DNA of 64,000 nt from an uncultured Eubacterium sp. (GTDB lineage Bacteria > Bacillota > Clostridia > Oscillospirales > Acutalibacteraceae): contig CAJTZJ010000005.1 of assembly GCA_910583925.1 (NCBI GenBank), positions 1 through 64,000 of the forward strand, written 5' to 3'. The first letter of the stretch is position 1. Every line of letters starts with the position of its first letter. The translations under genes and the position numbers were made by a program. Positions 17,506-26,683 of the stretch are shown one piece after another. Under the pieces are notes generated by a model. It worked only from the letters and a program-made list of their open reading frames with translations. It did not search any database and had not been told where the DNA came from.

Positions 17506-18537
17506 TTATCTCTTTGATTTTAAAAATTTGTTGTAGAAGTCTGACAATATATTCCACATATTATTAATATGCGGCTTAAATACCATATAAAGTTCATCTG
17601 TAAATTTAACAACCTCTCCATTAAAGCCTTTTTTAAATCGGTATACTCCATACATCGGATTATTTTCACTCTTATATCCCGAAACACCTCCAAAATCATA
17701 AATATCACATTTTTTCCTTCTTGCCCATTTAATCATTTCCCATTGAAGCAAATATGTTGGCATATAATTTCTGTACCTATTTAAACTGCCGCCATATAAA
17801 TACCACACCTTATTTCCATAAAGGATTGACATAGCAACTGCAACAGGCTCATTTTCACATTCCGCAATAAATATTCTGACATGCTCCGTTCCCATATAAT
17901 CAAATATTCTTTCATAATATTCGATATCTCTCATATCAAAGTGATCACGCTTTGCAGTAAACTTTAAAATATCATAAAAAACCGGAATATCACTTCTTTG
18001 TCCTTCTCTTATTCTTACATTCTTTCGTATTGCTAAATTAATATTATACCTCGTTTTCGCTTTAAATGATTTTAATAATTCTTCTTCCGTCTTATCTTTT
18101 ATATTCAGTCTGTAAACAAATTGAGGCTGAATTGTTTTGCCGTTAGCTTTATACTTATAGCCTAATAATTTCATCATTTCTTTAAAATCATAATTATCAT
18201 CGGGAATATCCGGATCCATTTTAAAAACAAAGGCATTGTATTTTTTTGCAATTCTTTTAACCTCTGTTGTAAGTTTTTCCAAAGCTTCCTTATCATCGGG
18301 ATTACAAACAAACCCTCTTGGCGCATACATCATATATGAATTGAAAATCGGAAGCTTTTTTAACAGCACACTCATAACTCCGATAATTTTTTCATTATTT
18401 TTAACAACAAGCATTTCATGTTTCCAATTGTTTTTTACCTGCGCCCATTCAGCTGTTTGTAAATAGTGACTCTTAGTATTTGATTGTAAAAATGCATTCA
18501 ATTCTTTATCTTTGCAATTCTTTTCATTCATAAGCAT
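17506..18537 (-). CDS. FemAB/FemX-like peptidyltransferase (GNAT fold)
   Basis: Members of this family add amino acids from aminoacyl-tRNA to the stem peptide of lipid II, forming interpeptide bridges. The 343-residue protein shows the two-GNAT layout: HYLQTAEWAQVK at about 24-35, MMYAPRGFV at about 68-76, SFKAKTRYNINLAIRKNVRI in the middle, and LYGGSLNRYRNYMPTYLLQW and YDFGGVSGY in the second half. The SD AGGAG is seven bases before ATG 18537. It forms a single-gene unit. Which amino acid is added is not readable, and some FemAB relatives serve other acceptors. Confidence 0.87.
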   Translation of the reverse strand: MLMNEKNCKDKELNAFLQSNTKSHYLQTAEWAQVKNNWKHEMLVVKNNEKIIGVMSVLLKKLPIFNSYMMYAPRGFVCNPDDKEALEKLTTEVKRIAKKYNAFVFKMDPDIPDDNYDFKEMMKLLGYKYKANGKTIQPQFVYRLNIKDKTEEELLKSFKAKTRYNINLAIRKNVRIREGQRSDIPVFYDILKFTAKRDHFDMRDIEYYERIFDYMGTEHVRIFIAECENEPVAVAMSILYGNKVWYLYGGSLNRYRNYMPTYLLQWEMIKWARRKKCDIYDFGGVSGYKSENNPMYGVYRFKKGFNGEVVKFTDELYMVFKPHINNMWNILSDFYNKFLKSKR

Positions 18538-18639
18538 ATTCTATCTCCTATACTTTTTAAGATAGTATACATTTTTAATGAATAGACCTTTTATCAAAAA
18601 GTAATCAAAACGGCATATTTTTTATGCTGGAATAAAAAT

Positions 18640-18677
18640 AAGGCAGGAACACTGTAACGCTTACAGTATCCTGTCTT
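18640..18677 (-). terminator. Terminator after the GH2/GH28-like genes
   Basis: An imperfect 17-bp stem (18640-18657 with 18661-18677) with a 3-nt loop. On the minus strand it is followed by TATTTTTATT. It lies about 55 bp past the decayed GH28-like gene. Confidence 0.7.
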
Positions 18678-18732
18678 AAAATCTACGAACAAACAATAAT
18701 TATAAAACCTTATGCAACAGCAACACTGCCGT

Positions 18733-19882
18733 TTACTCAGGCTTTTCTGTTTTTAAATCTTCAACATAATCAAATTCAAGCTCACTGCAAGACCATGGAG
18801 TGCAGGTATATCCACTGTAATCAACATTCTTTGCGTGGCGCACAAACATACCGTAACACGGCAAATCCCAATATCCACTGAGTTTATGATCTATAAAATA
18901 GCTATGTGATACCCTTGTAATCTCCGGATAATCACACATTGATTTTTCACTGACTGATTTTTTAACAGAAAGATGTTCTTTTGTATCACGATAAGTAACC
19001 TTGAAATTTTCAAGGTTACATTTTGAACATAATATGTCTTGCCGTCTGCCTCACAGCCTGTTATAGCAGAAGGCATTTCAGCATTTTTTACTTGAACATT
19101 TTTTATGGAAATATCAGAAATACCGCCGACATTCTTTTCATCATACTTGAGTCTGTTTCTAATCCAAATAAGAAGCAGCGAGCTGATACCATCCATTTCA
19201 ATATCAGAGATTTTTACATTTTCAATAACGCTTCCGTCTGCCGATTCAATAGCAATTCCGCTATAGCCAAAGGTCATACCATCCGGCATAAAGAAATAGC
19301 AGTTATCAACCTGAACATCATCACAGCCATTTATAGCAAGAATCCATATAGCACTTTCGTTTAATATAATATTATTGATATTAACATCCATACAATTATT
19401 CAGCTTGAGGATATGATTTCTTGCTGTATCCTTTGCAAAACGAATTCTTTTTCTTGCTTCAATAACTCGGGTATACATATTGAATTCTTCAAGCACATAA
19501 AGCGGTTCCTCAGCTTCAGCATCATTCGTATAGGATTCGCCGCTTCCGCATCTTATACCGCCGCCTGTTACGGATATATTGCTTGCATCATTTGCAATTA
19601 CAACAGCTTCATTAATGATTTTACTGTTTTCCTCGCCCTTTGCACCTTCATCAACAGCAGGTGTAACGGATTTTCCGTAAAGCTGCATTCCTTTACATAT
19701 TTATCATAAGGAATATTGCTTATTTTACTATATGTTTCATCCGTAGTATAAAGTGTTTCTACTTTACCTAAATCCGCCTTATTTCTATGTGCTTTTATCT
19801 CATAATTTACAATAAAGCCCAAAGGAAAAGCAAGAATTACAATAAAAATTGCGAAAACAATTATAATAATCTTCTTTTTCAT
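18733..19882 (-). pseudogene. Decayed GH28-like (polygalacturonase family) gene
   Basis: Three reading frames join into one protein. Frame one (from ATG 19882) has a membrane/signal segment (IIIIVFAIFIVILAFPLGFI) and runs to about 19690. Frame two continues with right-handed beta-helix sequence (NISVTGGGIRCG, KLNNCMDVNINNIILNES, GIAIESADGSVIENVKISDI). Frame three from about 19015 gives NLENFKVTYRDTKEHLSV and a normal-looking C-terminus. Each junction (near 19686-19694 and 19008-19020) fits loss of one base. Between the ILNESAIWILAINGC and GIAIESADG stretches, the catalytic segment with paired aspartates expected in GH28 is missing. It follows the GH2 gene by 11 bp. Sequencing error could explain the frameshifts but not the missing segment. 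Confidence 0.72.
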
Positions 19883-19893
19883 TGATTTATTCC

Positions 19894-21639
19894 TTATTTT
19901 TCAATTTCAGCAAGCTTTTTATTCGCTTCGATAATCTGTTTATAAATATCATCCGAAAACTTCTTTTTTCGCTCATAAGTATAAAGCCCGTTCTGCTCCT
20001 GTTCAATATCATAAAGCTGTGTATAACAGAAGCCAAACATTTTTTTATTTGAAATCAATGCGTCGGTCAGTCCGCAGTATCGGTCTGCAAATTCCTGCGG
20101 CGTTTTAACATTTTCTCCATATCCCCAAGATTTAATGGTGTCATCGCCTGACCATTTAATACCACCGTATTCACTGACAAAAACAGGTTCTCCTGAATAT
20201 TTCTGCCTGTTCGGATTATCTATAAGCACATGCTCATAAAGATAATTCTCATCAACAAGTCTGTCAAAATTCTTTTTAAACAAAGCAGGATCATAGATAT
20301 AATCATGAACATCATAAATATCTGTTTTAACATGAAAATTTCCACTTGTATCAATACATGGTCTTGTATGATCCACAGCTTTAGTATAATCATAGATTGC
20401 AGACAACAGCTCATTTTTCTGTTCTCTGCCTCTGTAATTCCAGGTTTCATTAAAGGGGCACCAGCCAATTATTGACGGATGATTGAAATCACGATCCACT
20501 GCCTCTGCCCATTCAGAAAGATAAACAGCAAGAGCATCGGAGGAGGAATGATCTATTCCCCAGCTTGCATATTCTCCCCAGACAAGATATCCCATTTTAT
20601 CACAATAATAAAGATATCTCGGCTCAAAAACCTTTTGATGCGGCCTTGCGCCGTTAAAACCAAGCGCCATCGAAAGCTCAATATCCTTAAGAATCGCAGC
20701 GTCATCCTTTGCAGTATAAATTCCATCCTTATAAAAACCCTGATCAAGGACCAATCTTTGAAAAACACTTTTTTCATTAATTAAAAACTTATATTCATCA
20801 AGGCGAACATTTCTTAAACCGAAATAGCTTTTAACCCCATCCTCTCCAAAGGTAAATTCCAAATCATAAAGCCTGCCATTTCCCGCCTCCCACAAATGCT
20901 TTTCACTGAGCGGTATATGAAAGAAACGATTGCCGCTTACATTCTTCTGTTTAATATTACCGACAGCCTTTCCGTTATAAAGCACATTGCAGGAAAAATC
21001 AGCCGTTCCGATAAAATCAACAGAAACAGTAACACTGCAGCTTGGAACATCGGGATAAATTTTAAAATCTTTTATGTATTCCTGAGGTGTATATTCAAGA
21101 TAAACTGTTTGCCAGATACCTGTTGTTCTTGTATAATCACAATCATGGCTTTTTAATTTTTCACTTTGTTTGCCACGGGCTACAAGAGAATTTTTAACAT
21201 CATCCTCGCAGAAAATAAATATTTCATTTTCGCCGTCAGTAAGCAAATCTGTTATATCAAACTGAAAAGCGGTATATCCGCCCCTATGCCTACCGGCAAG
21301 CTTTGAATTAACCAGGACTGTTGTTAAATAATCTGCGGCTCCGATATGAAGAAAAACTTTTTTTCCGTTCTTTTTTACATTTACTTTCTTTCTGTACCAT
21401 ACAAGATTTACAAAATCCGTATTACCGATTCCCGAAAGCTTGCTTTCAATGCAAAACGGAACATTAATTTTATTAGGATACTGATTTTTATTATGATATT
21501 TTACAGCTAAAGCTTCATCCTTTGAAAACTTAAAGCCCGCAGAAATCTTTTTATATCCAAAATCCCATTCGCCGTTTAAATTCAGCCAGTCTGAGCGTTC
21601 AAACTGTGGATTTGGATATTCTTTTCTGTATACCTTCAT
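19894..21639 (-). CDS. Glycoside hydrolase family 2 protein
   Basis: Retaining exo-glycosidase with the GH2 order: jelly-roll sugar-binding domain (about 1-185; LNGEWDFGYK, GYTAFQFDITDLL), immunoglobulin-like domain (about 186-280), and TIM barrel. The acid/base Glu398 is in GWCPFNETWNYRG and the nucleophile Glu490 in GEPVFVSEYGG. The length of 581 residues puts it with short GH2 enzymes (beta-glucuronidase-, galactosidase- or arabinopyranosidase-like); specificity cannot be assigned. No signal peptide. It lies 57 bp downstream of leuS, separated by a hairpin, and leads into the GH28-like pseudogene. Confidence 0.9.
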   Translation of the reverse strand: MKVYRKEYPNPQFERSDWLNLNGEWDFGYKKISAGFKFSKDEALAVKYHNKNQYPNKINVPFCIESKLSGIGNTDFVNLVWYRKKVNVKKNGKKVFLHIGAADYLTTVLVNSKLAGRHRGGYTAFQFDITDLLTDGENEIFIFCEDDVKNSLVARGKQSEKLKSHDCDYTRTTGIWQTVYLEYTPQEYIKDFKIYPDVPSCSVTVSVDFIGTADFSCNVLYNGKAVGNIKQKNVSGNRFFHIPLSEKHLWEAGNGRLYDLEFTFGEDGVKSYFGLRNVRLDEYKFLINEKSVFQRLVLDQGFYKDGIYTAKDDAAILKDIELSMALGFNGARPHQKVFEPRYLYYCDKMGYLVWGEYASWGIDHSSSDALAVYLSEWAEAVDRDFNHPSIIGWCPFNETWNYRGREQKNELLSAIYDYTKAVDHTRPCIDTSGNFHVKTDIYDVHDYIYDPALFKKNFDRLVDENYLYEHVLIDNPNRQKYSGEPVFVSEYGGIKWSGDDTIKSWGYGENVKTPQEFADRYCGLTDALISNKKMFGFCYTQLYDIEQEQNGLYTYERKKKFSDDIYKQIIEANKKLAEIEK

Positions 21640-21668
21640 TTTTCTACCCCTTACTATAAATTGAACAT

Positions 21669-21690
21669 AGGGAGGACAAAAGTCCTCCCT
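21669..21690 (-). terminator. Hairpin between leuS and the GH2 gene
   Basis: A perfect 9-bp stem (21669-21677 with 21682-21690) with an AAAA loop on the plus strand, seven bases past the leuS stop. The minus-strand T tract is poor (ATGTTCAATTT), so some read-through into the GH2 gene is possible. Confidence 0.65.
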
Positions 21691-21696
21691 GAATTT

Positions 21697-24105
21697 TTAT
21701 ACTGCAACTATATTAACAAGTTTGCCGGGAACATAGATTTCCTTTTTTATTGTTTTACCCTCTATTGCAGCAGCAATTTTTTCATCTGCTTTTGCAAGTG
21801 CAAGCACTTCATCCTTTGGCATATCAACAGAAATCGTAATTCTTGAACGAACCTTTCCCATAATCTGAAGCACAATTTCAACGCTGTTTTCAACAGTTTT
21901 AGCCTCATCATATTCCGGCCATTTTGCTTCATTGACCATTCCGCCGAAGCCCATAACATCCCACATTTCCTCTGTTACATGAGGAGCAAACGGATTAAGA
22001 AGAATAGTTAAGGTTTTAAGCTCTGCCTTCGTTACACTGCCCTTTTCATAAATCTTATTGATAAGAGCCATCATTGCAGCAATAGCCGTATTGCACTTAA
22101 GATTATCAATATCCTCCGTAACCTTTTTAATTGTTTTATGAATCAATGCTTCAAGCTCTTTACTGTATTCATTTCCGTCCACGGCAATTTCCTGCAGATT
22201 CCAGAAACGCTCAATAAAACGCTTACAACCCTTAATAGAATCTGAATTCCAAGGGGCAGCCTTTTCAAAATCGCCGATAAACATTTCATAAAGACGCATT
22301 GTATCAGCACCATACTGATCAACAATTTCATCCGGATTTACAACATTGCCACGGGATTTACTCATTTTTTCGCCGTTTTCGCCGAGAATCATACCATGAG
22401 ATGTACGCTTCTGATAAGGCTCCTTGGTTGGAACAACACCGATATCATAAAGGAATTTATGCCAGAAACGGCTGTAAAGCAAATGAAGCGTAGTATGCTC
22501 CATACCGCCGTTATACCAATCTACAGGCAACCAGTATTCAAGAGCCTCCTTTGATGCAAGCGCCTTATCATTATGAGGATCTATATATCTGAGAAAATAC
22601 CAAGACGAACCTGCCCACTGCGGCATCGTATCGGTTTCTCTTTTCGCATCTCCGCCGCAGCAAGGACATTTTGTATTTACCCAATCCATCATTTTGGCAA
22701 GAGGAGATTCGCCTGTATCAGTCGGCTCGTAGGAATCAACATTCGGAAGCTCAAGCGGAAGCTGCTCCTCCGGAACAGGAACATACCCGCATTTATCACA
22801 ATGAATAATCGGAATAGGCTCGCCCCAATATCTCTGGCGACTGAATACCCAATCACGCAGCTTAAAGTTAACCTTTTCTTTTCCTTTTCCCTCTTTTGTA
22901 AGCCATTCAACCATAGCTTTTTTAGCATCTTCAACGGAAAGGCCATTGAGAAAGCCGCTGTTTACAAGAGTACCCGTTGCACAATCTGTAAAGGCTTCTG
23001 CCTGTACATCTTCTCCGCCTGCAACAACCTCAATAATAGGAAGATTGAATTTCTTTGCAAACTCCCAGTCGCGAGTATCATGAGCAGGAACTGCCATAAT
23101 AGCCCCTGTGCCGTAAGAGGTTAAAACATAATCTGAAATAAAAACAGGAATTTCTGTATCATTAACCGGGTTAATACCCATAACACCATCAAGCTTAACA
23201 CCTGTTTTATCCTTATTCAGCTCTGTTCTTTCAAAATCACTCTTATGAGCCGCCTCGTTCTGATAAGCACGAACCTCATCAAGATTTTTGATGTTGTCTG
23301 CCCATTTTTCAATAAGCGGATGCTCCGGAGAAATAACCATATATGTAGCACCGAAAAGAGTGTCACATCTTGTTGTATAAACAGTTAAGGTATCGCCGAG
23401 CGTTGTTTTGAAATCAACCTCAGCACCTGTGCTTCTGCCAATCCAGTTTCTCTGCTGAACCTTAACTCTGTCGATAAAGTCAACATCATCAAGATCGGCA
23501 GCAAGGCGATCGGCATATTCAGTAATCTTAAGCATCCACTGGCTTTGATTTTTACGGATAACCTCTGAACCGCAGCGCTCGCAAACTCCGTTTACAACCT
23601 CCTCATTTGCAAGAACACATTTACAGGAGGTACACCAGTTTACAGCCATTTCCTTTTTATAAGCAAGACCCTTTTTGAAGAGCTGTAAGAAAATCCACTG
23701 TGTCCATTTATAATAAGACGGATCCGTTGTATTGATTTCTCTGGTCCAGTCAAAAGAGAAGCCGAGCGACTGAAGCTGAGCTTTGAAATGAGCAACATTA
23801 TTTTTTGTTACCTCAGCAGGATGAATATGATTTTTAATTGCAAAATTTTCAGTGGGAAGTCCGAAAGCATCCCATCCCATCGGATAAAGAACATTATAGC
23901 CCTGAAGTCTTTTCTTTCTTGCTACAATATCAAGCGCAGTATAAGAACGGGGATGACCAACATGAAGCCCCTGTCCGCTTGGATAAGGGAATTCTACAAG
24001 ACAATAGAATTTAGGAAGAGAATAATCATCCTTTGCAGCAAAAGTATTCTGACTGTACCACACATTCTGCCATTTCGCTTCAATCTTTTTAAAATTGTAA
24101 TCCAT
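21697..24105 (-). CDS. leuS: Leucyl-tRNA synthetase
   Basis: Class I aminoacyl-tRNA synthetase charging tRNA-Leu. The HIGH motif is HVGH at 48-51 in PYPSGQGLHVGHPRSY. The KMSKS signature (GEKMSKSRGN) is near residue 580. Two CXXC pairs (WCTSCKCVL, CERCG) mark the zinc-binding insertion, and the editing domain contains DTLFGATYMV and AVPAHDTRDWEFA. The length of 802 residues is usual for Bacillota. The start is ATG 24105, four bases after rsfS. It is the last gene of the long housekeeping operon. No T-box precedes it, so it is not individually controlled by uncharged tRNA-Leu in the usual way. Confidence 0.97.
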   Translation of the reverse strand: MDYNFKKIEAKWQNVWYSQNTFAAKDDYSLPKFYCLVEFPYPSGQGLHVGHPRSYTALDIVARKKRLQGYNVLYPMGWDAFGLPTENFAIKNHIHPAEVTKNNVAHFKAQLQSLGFSFDWTREINTTDPSYYKWTQWIFLQLFKKGLAYKKEMAVNWCTSCKCVLANEEVVNGVCERCGSEVIRKNQSQWMLKITEYADRLAADLDDVDFIDRVKVQQRNWIGRSTGAEVDFKTTLGDTLTVYTTRCDTLFGATYMVISPEHPLIEKWADNIKNLDEVRAYQNEAAHKSDFERTELNKDKTGVKLDGVMGINPVNDTEIPVFISDYVLTSYGTGAIMAVPAHDTRDWEFAKKFNLPIIEVVAGGEDVQAEAFTDCATGTLVNSGFLNGLSVEDAKKAMVEWLTKEGKGKEKVNFKLRDWVFSRQRYWGEPIPIIHCDKCGYVPVPEEQLPLELPNVDSYEPTDTGESPLAKMMDWVNTKCPCCGGDAKRETDTMPQWAGSSWYFLRYIDPHNDKALASKEALEYWLPVDWYNGGMEHTTLHLLYSRFWHKFLYDIGVVPTKEPYQKRTSHGMILGENGEKMSKSRGNVVNPDEIVDQYGADTMRLYEMFIGDFEKAAPWNSDSIKGCKRFIERFWNLQEIAVDGNEYSKELEALIHKTIKKVTEDIDNLKCNTAIAAMMALINKIYEKGSVTKAELKTLTILLNPFAPHVTEEMWDVMGFGGMVNEAKWPEYDEAKTVENSVEIVLQIMGKVRSRITISVDMPKDEVLALAKADEKIAAAIEGKTIKKEIYVPGKLVNIVAV

Positions 24106-24109
24106 TATA

Positions 24110-24463
24110 CTAATCCTCCAAAAGTTTTTCTGTATCTAATATATCGCCGTCTTCCCAAAGATGTTCAAGGTTGAAATACTGCCTTTGCTCTTTATAGAAA
24201 ACATGAACAACAACTGTAGAAAAATCAAGACAAATCCATCCGGACTGCCTGCCCTCAATATGATGAGGCTCTTCGCCTGCTTCGCCAAGCTTATATTCAA
24301 TCTCATCCGCAAGAGCCTTAACCTGCGTTGAGGAATCGCCCGTTACAAGAACAAAATAATCCGCAAGGACAGAAATATCTCTTATTCCGATAACCTGAAT
24401 ATCCTGCCCCTTCTTACTGTCTGCCGCCTTGGCGGCTATTTTTGCAATATCAAGTGAATTCAT
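24110..24463 (-). CDS. rsfS: Ribosomal silencing factor RsfS
   Basis: Binds ribosomal protein L14 and prevents subunit joining under starvation. The 117-residue protein has the family pattern: ISVLADYFVLVTGDSSTQVK and the signature GRQSGWICLDFSTVVVHVF. The ATG overlaps the yqeK stop by four bases. The order yhbY-nadD-yqeK-rsfS-leuS is common in Bacillota, although a LytR-CpsA-Psr gene often found between yqeK and rsfS is absent here. Confidence 0.95.
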   Translation of the reverse strand: MNSLDIAKIAAKAADSKKGQDIQVIGIRDISVLADYFVLVTGDSSTQVKALADEIEYKLGEAGEEPHHIEGRQSGWICLDFSTVVVHVFYKEQRQYFNLEHLWEDGDILDTEKLLED

Positions 24464-25047
24464 ATATCTAAATCCTTTTCTTTAAAATTTTCAAGTATAT
24501 CATTATAGCATTCAACCGTATCAATATGAATAGACCTTGCCCTTCCCGCCAAATCACTTATTGTATATTTCAGTGAATAAAGCATTGCTTCATCAAGACT
24601 GATTGCTGCCTTTTTACGCATAAGATCAACATCGGGATAGCATCTGTCTTCTGAAATAAAATCAGCTGTATAAACCACCTTTTCAAGCAAGCTCATATTT
24701 CTTCGCCCTGTTGTATGAAAACGAATTGCAGACAAAATATCCGCATCATCCATCCCAAGCTCCAGCCTGCAATATGCTGCACCCGCCATCTGATGATAAA
24801 CAAGCGGATTGGGAAATTCAAGCTCCCTTATACTTTCTCCGTTTTTTACCATATAATCACGCTGGATATCAATCTTTTCCTCTTTCATTATATCGTGAAG
24901 TATTCCTGCTGTATAGGCTTTTTCTTCATCGGCACCGAATTTTTTTGCAAGTGCTTTGGCAGAAGCGGCAACATTCATTGAATGCTGAAAGCGTTTTTCC
25001 GAAAGACGACCTTTAATTATTTTTATAAACTCATCATTATTATACAA
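24460..25047 (-). CDS. yqeK: HD-domain phosphohydrolase YqeK (Ap4A hydrolase type)
   Basis: Metal-dependent HD phosphohydrolase; characterised relatives split diadenosine tetraphosphate symmetrically to ADP. Ligands are visible in RFQHSMNVAASAKAL, the HD pair in AGILHDIMKEE, VYHQMAGAAYC and AIRFHTTGRRNM, and VVYTADFISEDR. The 195-residue length is normal. It overlaps nadD by 8 bp and rsfS by 4 bp, so the three are likely coupled in translation. Confidence 0.92.
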   Translation of the reverse strand: MYNNDEFIKIIKGRLSEKRFQHSMNVAASAKALAKKFGADEEKAYTAGILHDIMKEEKIDIQRDYMVKNGESIRELEFPNPLVYHQMAGAAYCRLELGMDDADILSAIRFHTTGRRNMSLLEKVVYTADFISEDRCYPDVDLMRKKAAISLDEAMLYSLKYTISDLAGRARSIHIDTVECYNDILENFKEKDLDI

Positions 25048-25639
25048 TATAAAGCCCCTTATCTTTTATATATTTACATACATCCGCAGGAACAAAACCG
25101 GAAATATCATCCTGATTCTTTATCTTTTCTCTGATTTCGCTTGAAGATATAACAATCGGTTCAAAAGCAGCAAGATAATAATCGGACTTACCGTTTAAAA
25201 GCTTTTCTGCAAAAGAAATAATTTCTTCTTTTTTATTTTCTTCCCTTGCCGCTGTGCAAAGAACCACCTCGGAAAGCAGTTCATTATATTTATACCATTT
25301 ATCAAAGGACAAAAACTGATCATTGCCTATTATAAGAAAAAATTCATCCTCAGGATAGCTTTTTCTAAGCTCTGTAATTGTATCATAGGTATAGCTTTTT
25401 TCTTTTCTTTGGAATTCGATATCTGATATTTCAACTCTTTCAAAAGCTTTGAATGCAATGAAGAGCATATTTAATCTGTCTGCCTCATCGGCTAAACCCT
25501 CCGCCGATTTATGAGGAGGATTCGCAGTCGGAACAACAAGCAGTTTATCAAGCGAAAGACTTTCAAGATAGCTTTTTGCAAGGTTGATATGCCCATTATG
25601 AACAGGATTGAACGCTCCGCCGAAGATACCTATCCTCAA
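25040..25639 (-). CDS. nadD: Nicotinate-nucleotide adenylyltransferase
   Basis: Forms deamido-NAD from nicotinate mononucleotide and ATP in NAD synthesis. Nucleotidyltransferase motif GGAFNPVHNGHINLA at 7-21, LLVVPTANPPHK at about 33-44, FFLIIGNDQFLSFDKW in the middle, and the ATP-phosphate motif SSSEIREKI near the C-terminus. 199 residues is typical. The ATG overlaps the yhbY stop by four bases. Confidence 0.96.
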   Translation of the reverse strand: MRIGIFGGAFNPVHNGHINLAKSYLESLSLDKLLVVPTANPPHKSAEGLADEADRLNMLFIAFKAFERVEISDIEFQRKEKSYTYDTITELRKSYPEDEFFLIIGNDQFLSFDKWYKYNELLSEVVLCTAAREENKKEEIISFAEKLLNGKSDYYLAAFEPIVISSSEIREKIKNQDDISGFVPADVCKYIKDKGLYIV

Positions 25640-26064
25640 CGCCTGCCACCTCTGTCTGCTTTATTATACTTTGCCCATGGGTGTTTTTCTTCAAACTCTC
25701 TGTTTCTCTGACGAAGCCCTTTTATTTTTACCTTTTTCTTAACAACCTTTTTACCTGAGGCCTTGAGGCGCTCTTCCTTTTTAGAATTTACCCTTTCTTT
25801 ATCTGTTTTTCTGTAAATAACAATAACGCCGCCGATAACCTGAATAACTTCAGCATTCAGCCTTTCTGCAAGCTTATCTGCAAATTCTCTTGGGTTTTCA
25901 GGCGCTGTTTCAAGATGAACACGGATTTTTAAAAGCTCACGCACATCAAGCGCATCATCAATCTGAGAAACAAGATTATCAGAAATACCCTCTTTTCCTA
26001 TCTGAAAAATCGGCTCAAGCGGATTTGCCTTTGCACGAAGTGCTGCTCTTTCCTTTGATGTCAT
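25636..26064 (-). CDS. yhbY: YhbY-type ribosome assembly RNA-binding protein with basic tail
   Basis: CRM-domain protein associated with 50S subunit assembly. Residues 1-95 are a complete YhbY unit: LRAKANPLEPIFQIGKEGIS, the conserved LLKIRVHLE and VIQVIGGVIVIYRK. A further 47 residues, dense in Lys and Arg (KKVVKKKVKIKGLRQRN), follow the domain; the best-known YhbY proteins are about 97 residues long and lack this. It overlaps rdgB and nadD by four bases each. Confidence 0.92.
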   Translation of the reverse strand: MTSKERAALRAKANPLEPIFQIGKEGISDNLVSQIDDALDVRELLKIRVHLETAPENPREFADKLAERLNAEVIQVIGGVIVIYRKTDKERVNSKKEERLKASGKKVVKKKVKIKGLRQRNREFEEKHPWAKYNKADRGGRR

Positions 26065-26648
26065 ATTATTTTCTCCAATTCTTTCGTTAAAAGCCTTAAA
26101 GCATTTCCTCTATGGCTTATTTTATCCTTTTCTTCTGCCGAATATCTGCCGAAGGCTTTGCCATTTATTATAAACAGCGGATCATAGCCGAAACCCTCGC
26201 TTCCATCTCTTTCAAAGCCGATATGACCATGACACTCGCCCCGTACTGTTATTTCCTTTCCACCAGGAAAAACACAGCAAATTGCACAAACATAATAAGC
26301 AGTTCTTTCTTCCATCGGAACACCGCTGAGCTTTTCAAGCAGCAAATCGTTATTTTCTTCGTCATTGCCGTGACCGCCCGAAAATCTTGCCGAGAAAATT
26401 CCGGGAGCACCATCAAGATAATCAACGCAAAGTCCGCTGTCATCAGCAATAGCAGGCATATTCATAAACTCACAGGCTGAAACAGCCTTAATTCTTGCAT
26501 TTTCCTCAAAGGTTGTTCCGTTTTCTTCAACATCGGGAATTTCCTTTCCAAGCATTTTTGCTGTTACAACATTAATGCCGAGAGGAGAAAGAATACGCTG
26601 CATTTCTGCAAGCTTTTTCATATTATTCGTTGCTAAAATAAAATCCAT
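26061..26648 (-). CDS. rdgB: RdgB/HAM1 family XTP/dITP pyrophosphatase
   Basis: Removes non-canonical purine triphosphates (XTP, dITP, ITP) from the nucleotide pool. Signatures: ATNNMKKLAEM at 5-15, the metal site ADDSGLCVDYLDGAPGIFSA near 68-87, GFGYDPLF, and SHRGNALRLL near the end. 195 residues is standard. It starts 35 bp after ftsY and overlaps yhbY by four bases. Confidence 0.95.
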   Translation of the reverse strand: MDFILATNNMKKLAEMQRILSPLGINVVTAKMLGKEIPDVEENGTTFEENARIKAVSACEFMNMPAIADDSGLCVDYLDGAPGIFSARFSGGHGNDEENNDLLLEKLSGVPMEERTAYYVCAICCVFPGGKEITVRGECHGHIGFERDGSEGFGYDPLFIINGKAFGRYSAEEKDKISHRGNALRLLTKELEKII

Positions 26649-26683
26649 TTTTTAACCTCATACTTTGTTTATAGATGTTTTGT

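Noticed and set aside
18733..19882. Programmed -1 frameshifting of the GH28-like gene
   Set aside because: Both junctions need a -1 shift, but no in-frame slippery heptamer is present. AAATTTC near 19004 is out of register with the zero frame. The missing catalytic segment argues for decay.
24106..24109. T-box control of leuS
   Set aside because: leuS starts four bases after rsfS inside an operon, so there is no leader that could hold a T-box.
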